Source: Tubulanus polymorphus
Lineage: Eukaryota; Nemertea; Palaeonemertea; Tubulaniformes; Tubulanidae
Reading direction: 5' to 3'
DNA length: 60,000 nt
NCBI RefSeq assembly: GCF_964204645.1
Contig: NC_134029.1
Coordinates: 2,243,001-2,303,000 of the forward strand
Shown: piece by piece, positions 49,801-60,000 of the stretch
Layout of the letters: the number at the start of each line of letters is the position of its first letter
Position numbering within the stretch: position 1 is the stretch's first letter
Notes under the pieces: model-generated
What the model was told of the DNA's origin: nothing
What the model saw: the letters and a program-made list of their open reading frames with translations, nothing else
Databases searched by the model: none
Translations under genes and position numbers: made by a program

Positions 49801-52408
49801 GTTTATACCCGACTCGTTCAGCTAGTTCATCCGCGGAGAGTCTGATGAGTATTAATAAAATGTATCGAGGCTGTCATCGTTTCGATGTTGTAGTTGTCAG
49901 ATTTAAGCAAGGTGCACGATGATCGATAGCGAGCTGTAAAAACTTTATGAAACGGTTTGGCGCGGTCGAGATTAAAATCGCATTTCGAATGTGTTCACTG
50001 CGCTGTTGTAAATGGCGCTCATAAATTTACCGACTCGAACAGAGAGTGAAGCCGCTCTCGTTATAGCTGATGATGTTGTTTTCTATGCAGCCTACTCGCC
50101 TTCTGGTCTGAGGACGTTAGATCAATTTCAGTGCAGTTTCAACGAACCGAACTTTGCCTTTCTCCACCCCACAGGTAGCCAGGAGGGTTCACATTGAAGT
50201 CGGTGAACTATATTCTTTATTTTTTCTGTTGATGAAATAAATTCACTGCACCAGATCGTGCAGCACACGTTACCTACCGAGGATTGTCATTGATTGATTT
50301 CAAAACATCCAGACACTACAGACACTTGTCGTTTCTTAAAATACACCTAATAACACTACAGACAGACAGACAGATTGTATCGAGGTCTCATAGTTTATCC
50401 TCGTGTCCTCTCTCATCCTTCGATATAATCTTCAGCTATATTTTCATAAGTCTGGTCGGATATTCCCTGTGGGGTGTAGTATCATATACGGTAACTATAA
50501 TGGCAATTGATTTTTGTCGGAGGATTTTAGCCGCCGTAGGAAAAAGAGAATTTTCCCAATGTCTGATGAGTACGGCGTTGTGCCGGTGGTTGCTGTTCGT
50601 GGTGACAGGTTTTCAGTAGTAAGCTTACAGACCGTCGCGTCAATTTTGATATTCTCAAAGCGTGATATCTACACCATTAGTTTATCATGGAGGTCTCTAT
50701 CGTGGCTTTTATTATTTCATTGTTTCATCAAACATTGGACGCCCTTCAGGGGGTATCATGTATAACGATGACGACTAATGGAAATTGATTTTTTTTTGAA
50801 AACGAGTAGGCTCGGGGATATACGTGTATCTATAATACCTATAACACGTGAAGGTCTCCGATAGCCGCGGGATGTTGTGGTCTCGATTCATGGCGTCCTA
50901 ATGCTCCGCACATCAGTGTTTTTTCCATGCGCGTGGCTAAGTTCATTGGCAGCAATTTACCAATTTGCGCCCGATCCACGCTAAATAACAAGGCTTATTA
51001 TTATGCAATCAATTTGTGTTTGTCTTGGACGTTGTAGCGGGAAAAGTGAGCGGGAATATTGGATTGCGATGAGTATTGTTCCTGCTGCGGCAATCAAAAC
51101 AAAAACACCTACAACCGACGCGACACACACTGAGACACAAACTTCATTCTATTTAGAGAATTATTATTCGTGTAACTTGTTTCGTTCTATTTGGTTCGAT
51201 CTTTTATTGAACGATCTTCCCGGACATCAAAACCGTAGGGGTACGTTTAGAAATTGAAGCTTCAATCTGATTTATCTATCGTCTAAAACTTAGACGAATT
51301 TTGATTACGAGTTCAGTGAAGAATTTGTAACAGTTTCCTATGAGTTTGTGGTCGATGTTGTGCGTGAAGTTTATTCGCACAGGTGCCAAAATCCATTACT
51401 GATTCAAAAGTTTCAGGACTAGGATTACATTAATAAATTCATGTTGTTTTTTTTTTATTACGAGAGAAAACTCGCAGCACGGATTTATCGTTTGTTTATT
51501 TACACGCCCTAATCCTACTCGCGTTACTCTAATATCAACCCGTCTATGATCTATAGAAATATCGGTGTCCATATCGTCAGATTTCAGCAGTCGTTCGCTT
51601 TATATGAACACATAAAATATTGACGCGTTTCAATGTACGCAACACCTTTCAACATGGAAATCTCAGCTTACATTCTCTTTGAAAAAAAATCTATAATCCC
51701 CGATTGTACGGATAGTTAAATCCTCTTTTATCCAAAGAGGTGTGATGAACGATGGTATGTAAGATTAGTAGAATATAAGGCGCGCCGCCAGTATCATATT
51801 GAACTATTATCGATCAAAATGTTAAATCCATTTTGTTCTTACCCGAAGTCATTGGTCAGATTTCAAAGTGCGAGTCGTTATCGGAAACGTTAGGTTGATG
51901 TTTTGTTACAATTTCGCATGAAATGAAATAGTTGTTTAAATGGTCGATTCAAGGTCTATAGAATACTGATGAAATCTAGTGTGATTCGCGTGGGATTTGA
52001 AAAAGGAGTCAAATCTGGTCACACCTCGAAGCGTGAATGTGTTTCAATTATTTTGAAAATTACGATTTCTCATTTGCCTTCCAAACTTTCATTTCCAATG
52101 CCAATAGGTGCTAGCTATTTACAGTTCGGTTTTGCCGATCAGGGGCTGACTTTGAGTGTGATATTAAAGTATATTTTAATTACCTCCGGTAGAAAAAATG
52201 ATTATTACAGCAGAATTTCTAATGCGTTTTTATTTCTTAATCGGCTTAAATTCTTTTTCGAAAGTGGATTTCAATATCCATTTTCCAAAGCATTAATGAT
52301 AAGATAAATGAACGATGTCTTTACGAGTATATACACAAACTGCATGTATTTAATGACTTTGAAGCTAATAATTATTTATTGTTTTCTTGTTTTTGCTATT
52401 TTGTGCAG

Positions 52409-52433
52409 CCAACCAGGAACAAGCACAACGCAT
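52409..52433 (+). CDS. protocadherin tail microexon, 25 nt (proposed)
   Basis: A good acceptor (ttgctattttgtgcag, ending 52408) and a consensus donor (cat|gtaagtg, cut after 52433) are only 25 bases apart. Entered in phase 0, as the main exon demands, it codes PTRNKHNA and leaves one base (phase 1). It would continue the cytoplasmic tail from residue 906. The frame is open, but in 25 bases that alone proves little. The support is the pair of strong splice sites and the phase match with the next proposed exon. Confidence 0.45.
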
Positions 52434-53880
52434 GTAAGTGATTTACATTAGACTGTTGTGTATTAGCATTTCCCTCAACCCCGTAATGAAAAAGCATATC
52501 TATATATATATTTCAATATTCGCTTTAAGCATGGCACTTATGTCTTTGAATTTCTGTACTTGCTTCAGTCTAATATATGTCTAATTGTAAAGGTGCTGTC
52601 TGTCAAGTTCATCCCCTGTGGTTCAGATCCGGGGTGCAAAATCAAAATACTTCCTCCATTTCTTTCTATATTCTCATTCTTTTTCAATAATATCAATGCA
52701 TGCGTTTTAATCGTTCAGTAGTGTTTCACCTTCAGTTTGTTTATTCTCTGTTCTTCATCACTTCTTTTGAGACTATAATTGTCACCATTTAATAATTCAG
52801 AGTTTTAGAAAATAATTTACTTCCACGCATTTTGAGATTTAATGAAACTCGTGTAGTTAGATAGACTAGATCTGCTCTAGTATAGACGGTTATCATACAA
52901 GGACATGCGTGATAGACATTTTCCATTGCATTCGAGTTGTTTCAGAGAAGAAACGCGTGTTCTCTGCAGTGCTCTATTTACACCCAATTCGTCGTGAAAA
53001 GCACGGTTCCGGATCAAATTAATAAATTTCTCGAAAAATCCAATTTTCTCCAGCCAAATTTCATCAAAATCTCGCGCTCCATTAGGTTTGCCAATAATGC
53101 CGGTTCGCAAAACACATTCAGGCAGAAATAGAATAGGGATATTCGTATAAAACAGACTGTTATTCACTTGAACAGGCCATTCCCGATAATGCGAGTGGTG
53201 AGAATGAGATATGAGAGAGAGTGAGAGTGAGAGACTGAGAGAAAGAAAGAGGGAGAGAAGACGAGAGGAATATAGAGAGGGAGAGAGGGAGAGAGAGAGG
53301 GGGGATGAGAGGGAGGGAAAGGAAGAGGATAGCCTTGTCAGAATGGGTGTCTCTACCTTTGAAAGAAACAAAACGCGCATTAAAGAGACTCCTAGAATCA
53401 AATTCAAATGCTTTAAGCAATAATCAATATTCCGAAATATCAAAATCATTGACGTGATTAGTTCCAAATCCTGAGGCTGATGTCTACCGCATTTACTGTG
53501 TCTTCTAGCTTCCACTAGCTTCCATTATCTTTCTCCTAGTTTAAGATAAATGTATTTATTCTAGAACCTACTTTAATTGATTTAGATTGAATTGAAATTC
53601 GACCTTGGCCTATCTAGAAGAGAATGTCATTGTCGTAATTATTACTGGCGGAATTTCAGTTCGATTTCAGTACGTTTCAAAACGCGTCGTAAAACGTCAT
53701 TTTATCCGCTGTCGAAACTAATCCGAATCCGAATCGAAATCTGAGAAAAAAAACGAGGCACCGATTTTGAAGTTTTTATCGTTGAAGAAGAACGTGTCGC
53801 TTGATGAATAGTTAAAATTCTTCATCATCGCCGCCAAGAAAACGAGAAACGCGTGACGATGAAGGAATTATATTTTACAG
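52434..53880 (+). other. proposed intron with a GA-rich tract
   Basis: It runs from gtaagtg to tattttacag. A purine-rich tract of gaga-type repeats fills about 53207-53330; frames through it on both strands are compositional artefacts, including a 212-codon minus-strand frame (52877-53515). No other coding signal is seen. Confidence 0.5.
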
Positions 53881-53926
53881 CTCGTAAATCAGCGCTTGTG
53901 AATCCGACGACGAGGTTTCGACGACG
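53881..53926 (+). CDS. protocadherin tail microexon, 46 nt (proposed)
   Basis: An acceptor (aattatattttacag, ending 53880) and a consensus donor (gacg|gtgagt, cut after 53926) bound 46 bases. Two of the three frames hit stops at once (TAA or TGA). The only open frame is the one required by the phase 1 exit of the 25-nt exon: the split codon becomes Ser and is followed by RKSALVNPTTRFRR, a basic tail segment, leaving two bases (phase 2). The agreement of frame with the upstream exon is the main reason for the call. Confidence 0.5.
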
Positions 53927-55814
53927 GTGAGTTTTCTCTAAGATTTACGACGTATTATCGGCTGCTGCTGCGTCGTCGTCGACGGTCGTTAAAATTTGTA
54001 AATTATGAATGACCGATTTTGCGGCGAGTTGATTCACAGCTATGAGAGTTGAGTTAACCCTCGATATAACGATTAATCAATGTCATCCCCGCTTGAAATT
54101 AAAGGCACAATTTAAGCCTTAATTGCGCCGCTGGTGCCTCGGCTCGCTGCTAATTTAACGAACGCGCAGTTGCCATAAAAGTCATCTCGGATCCCGATAC
54201 GATTCCTGTGGACCACCGTAAATCCCGATACTTAAACACAGAAAAACGAATCGACGATCTTAAACATCGATATAGCGGGATACAGGCCATAATGTCTGGC
54301 TTACGTAATGTCGTTACATTGCGAAAATTCCAATCAACTCTCAGTGATGTTCACCCTATTGGGTTTAGACTTATTTGCGTCTGGTTTTTTTTCTAACGAT
54401 AAGTATATTCCTATAAATAGTTTCAATAAACTTACCGCGTTCAGAGGTTAATAAGTATTCATACATAATTCAATTGTCACTTTGTCAGTGGTTGCCCACT
54501 GGTCGACTTCAACCAATATTCAAGACCGGTTACCTGGGTAGGGTAGCCTCAACCTAACGACCCCCGGATACTTTTGTATATAAGCGCAGATGTGCTGATG
54601 TGTTTAAATTCGATTTGACAATGAAAGTAATTAAAATCGACCTCGGCAGATCGTCGTAGATTGTAACGTCCTAATTGAGAATTTCCTGTTAATCAATTTG
54701 AATTTGTGTTATCCGTATCTCACACTTCCTGTTCGTGCGCCGCTCGTGCTCACGTCTTTTCAGCGTTAAAATTTAATCATCGCGAATTCGGTTTAAGCTG
54801 TCACTAAGTGACAAAAACGAATTATATACCGTTGAATCCGGACCCGTTCGAATTCTACTATTCTTCAATCGTCTCAGCTGCTCTGACTCAACAACGATCG
54901 TTAAATCCCGTGAGCCGAATTAGCGGGTTTTTAGAGTTTTTATGTTTTACACGTCGGTGCACCGTCACCGTGACGCCTAATCTGATAATTATACTCGCAG
55001 CGGGATCGTGAATTTTAAATTTCTCTCCCAATTACGATGCACTGTATTATTCTTCATATTCAGTGTTCACTGAGCTGAATTACAGATTGTAGAATGATGA
55101 AGTGATACTTTATACGTGTAAACGCCACCCCGGGAATACCAGCAGCACTCTCTCCCCATCTCTCCTCTCTCTCCCCATCTCTCCTCTCTCTCCCCACCTC
55201 TCCTCTCTCCCCACCTCTCCTTCTCTCTCTCTCTCTGCAGCCATCTCTGCTGTTGATAAGCCGCGATCACACGAGCATTCGATCCGTGCCAGCCTGATCC
55301 GTGCCAATTTGGCCGGGGCCGAATCAGCTCCGTGTGATCGCGGCTATAGTCTCTATAGTCGAAAATAATCCGCAGACTTGTTCATCTCGACCGCCCGAAA
55401 TTAAAGTAAATTACAACAATCCCGAAGAGGCTGATGGGTAATCGCGAGTGCACCGTAAAATTCATCAATTATTGGAATTATTTCTGAATTGTATTTATGC
55501 ACCTGACGTACTGTCCCCTCGCTGAGGTTCGGTCTATAAACCCGCAAGTGTTACGCTCACATCGCTGTGGTCGGCCGTTTATATACGAGGACTAGTAAAT
55601 AATTACTCATACAACGTTGACACAGCAGGAGAACAAGATACGATTCTTAAGCGATGATCTTGATTTTGCTGATTTCTGAAGGTGTTGCTTCCTTTGACCC
55701 TCTCGCTCTCTCTCTATGTATATGATATTTCATTATATCCCGGAACGGACGACAAAATGATGATCAAAATAATCACATTTTGCCCGTCGTGTTTATCGAG
55801 GATTATTGTTTCAG
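53927..55814 (+). other. proposed intron; CT-rich tract and hairpin element inside
   Basis: It runs from gtgagt to ggattattgtttcag. The first few hundred bases (to about 54180) are GC-richer with several TAAT cores and could be regulatory. A frame at 54808-55011 has exon-like codon composition but its start site is poor and its phase does not fit the chain, so it is not called. A CT-rich tract lies at about 55144-55238, directly before the hairpin element. Confidence 0.4.
55259..55345. mobile_element. 87-bp MITE-like hairpin element
   Basis: The ends agccgcgatcacacg (55259-55273) and cgtgtgatcgcggct (55331-55345) are perfect 15-bp inverted repeats. The interior carries a doubled gatccgtgcc and a ggccggggcc core and is GC-rich compared with the surroundings. 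ATA on both sides could be a 3-bp target duplication of the Harbinger type, but such a short match is weak evidence. It has no coding capacity. Confidence 0.65.
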
Positions 55815-55917
55815 ATTGAATATCGACAACAATAACAATCTCCTTTCAACGCCTTCTTCAAACAATATCTACATTCTATCCTTGATTGAAAACGCAGAAA
55901 CCAGATCGTTTTCCTGA
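55815..55917 (+). CDS. protocadherin candidate last coding exon (proposed)
   Basis: The acceptor ggattattgtttcag ends at 55814. Only the frame required by the phase 2 exit of the 46-nt exon is open; the other two meet TAA or TGA within seven codons. It starts with the split Arg codon and then LNIDNNNNLLSTPSSNNIY, and stops at TGA 55915-55917 after 33 further residues ending ETRSFS. No usable donor precedes the stop, so this would be the last coding exon and the protein would total about 962 residues. Chance openness of this length in one frame is not rare, so the call rests on the phase chain and the acceptor. Confidence 0.35.
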
Positions 55918-56264
55918 TGATAACGATTTCTCTCGCGGCTGAAATTTATTAACATTTGTAGAAAGCTTTTAAGAATATTTACTAGAAACCAATTTGTATT
56001 TAATGCGTGACATTTTTATCCGAATAGGACACTAGGTAGAAAAACACATTTGAATATAATACGAAGACTTGTTTTTTTCGAAGGCAACCGAGTTGACTTT
56101 TTAAAAGCGTGATATACAGGTATAAAGTAGTCAGGTGTGGTATGATATGTGCGCGGCGGAAACACGAGTTTCACGCAGAGAGGGTATACTTGTATATATA
56201 ACGTTACCGTTTAAAAGCATCTTATTTCGGCCGGGAATCAGCACCGTCAACTGAGTCCCATTTC

Positions 56265-56270
56265 AATAAA
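56265..56270 (+). terminator. candidate polyadenylation signal
   Basis: AATAAA lies about 350 bases after the proposed stop at 55917. It would give a short 3' untranslated region for the protocadherin transcript. A hexamer in AT-rich DNA is weak evidence by itself. Confidence 0.25.
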
Positions 56271-56729
56271 ACAGCCGCTACTTGTGCACATTAGCGACTG
56301 GTGAAACTGACTCATTTGTCACAGAGATGAGGACTTATTTCAATTAATACGTAGCGCGAAAAACTAACAGGCTCTTTCTCTCCTCTCTCCCTGCTCTCCC
56401 TCTCTCAACTCACTCTTTCGTATCGACAGTTCTGACAAAACGCATACCTTACGTCCTCAAAGTTATGGTTATCGGAGGAAACCTTTTTATGTATTATTTA
56501 GAAGGAAAATCTCATTTAGAAACTTCTAAAGTGTTCTTCACGGTGAACCATTTGGCTTTGAATTAATGATTAGGTTTAGCAATTTCTGAACACAGTAAAC
56601 CCACTCGATAGACGCTTAGTTTTTTCCTGGAATTCAGAACGTTGCCTTGTGCGATAGGTTTATATGAAAGTAGATTTATAAGTTTTATCCACGGCATCCT
56701 TGAGAAAATGGAACAATCCCGTATACATG

Positions 56730-60000
<3,271 letters not shown>

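Larger units (their letters stand above)
42433..52408 (+). other. protocadherin intron (proposed), about 10 kb
   Basis: It starts with the donor gtgaga at 42433 and, in my model, ends with ttttgctattttgtgcag at 52408. It contains a SINE-like fragment, an inverted repeat with hammerhead-like cores and an unassigned open frame at 42726-43064, each listed separately. From 44 to 52 kb I see no convincing exon; hydrophobic short frames such as 46852-47070 look like chance. Confidence 0.55.

Noticed and set aside
52877-53515. 212-codon minus-strand frame
   Set aside because: Its core is the complement of the GA-rich tract; the ends have no recognisable content.
54808-55011. Additional protocadherin exon with exon-like codon use
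   Set aside because: The acceptor (cactaag) is poor and the frame it would need does not match the phase 2 exit of the 46-nt exon; the phase-matched frame ends in TAG without similarity to anything known.

Overview
The window looks like animal nuclear DNA: AT-rich, almost free of long open frames, with GT-AG splice signals, simple repeats, tRNA-derived SINE-like sequence and small inverted-repeat elements. The only confidently recognised gene is a protocadherin whose whole ectodomain, membrane segment and proximal tail lie in one large exon on the + strand. Protocadherin type, gene structure and repeat style would fit a marine invertebrate, perhaps a lophotrochozoan, but the sequence does not prove the species.

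Layout. 1-15.5 kb: no recognisable gene; CT-rich tracts, a dispersed repeat pair (3.8 and 9.0 kb), a 151-bp MITE-like element (8.1 kb), a triplet repeat (9.6 kb), one well-bounded candidate exon of unknown protein (13.53 kb). 15.5-17.4 kb: a plausible gene start, consisting of a CpG-containing CCAAT-box stretch running into an ATG-free candidate leader exon, then a 330-nt exon whose first ATG opens a signal-peptide-like sequence. 17.4-39.5 kb: no clear gene; tRNA-like SINE (29.0 kb), GTTT microsatellite (29.9 kb), 29-bp minisatellite (31.1 kb), G-run (37.4 kb). 39.57-42.43 kb: protocadherin main exon with a uORF in its leader, seven cadherin repeats, one transmembrane helix and a tail with a PP1-type RVxF-like motif. 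42.4-56.3 kb: the 3' part of the gene as I reconstruct it: a 25-nt microexon (52.4 kb), a 46-nt microexon (53.9 kb) and a candidate last exon (55.8 kb), each open in the frame set by the exon before it. The long introns hold an inverted repeat with degenerate hammerhead-ribozyme-like cores (43.8 kb), a SINE-like fragment and a short hairpin element (55.3 kb). 56.3-60 kb: a very long AT microsatellite and no gene seen.

The main point is that the protocadherin does not end at the stop at 42468. That stop lies in intron sequence behind a strong donor, and the cytoplasmic tail is completed by tiny exons 10-13 kb downstream. The model gives a protein of about 962 residues with delta-1-like architecture (seven ectodomain repeats plus RVxF). 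Exon calls other than the main exon are inferences from splice signals and frame and need transcript data.
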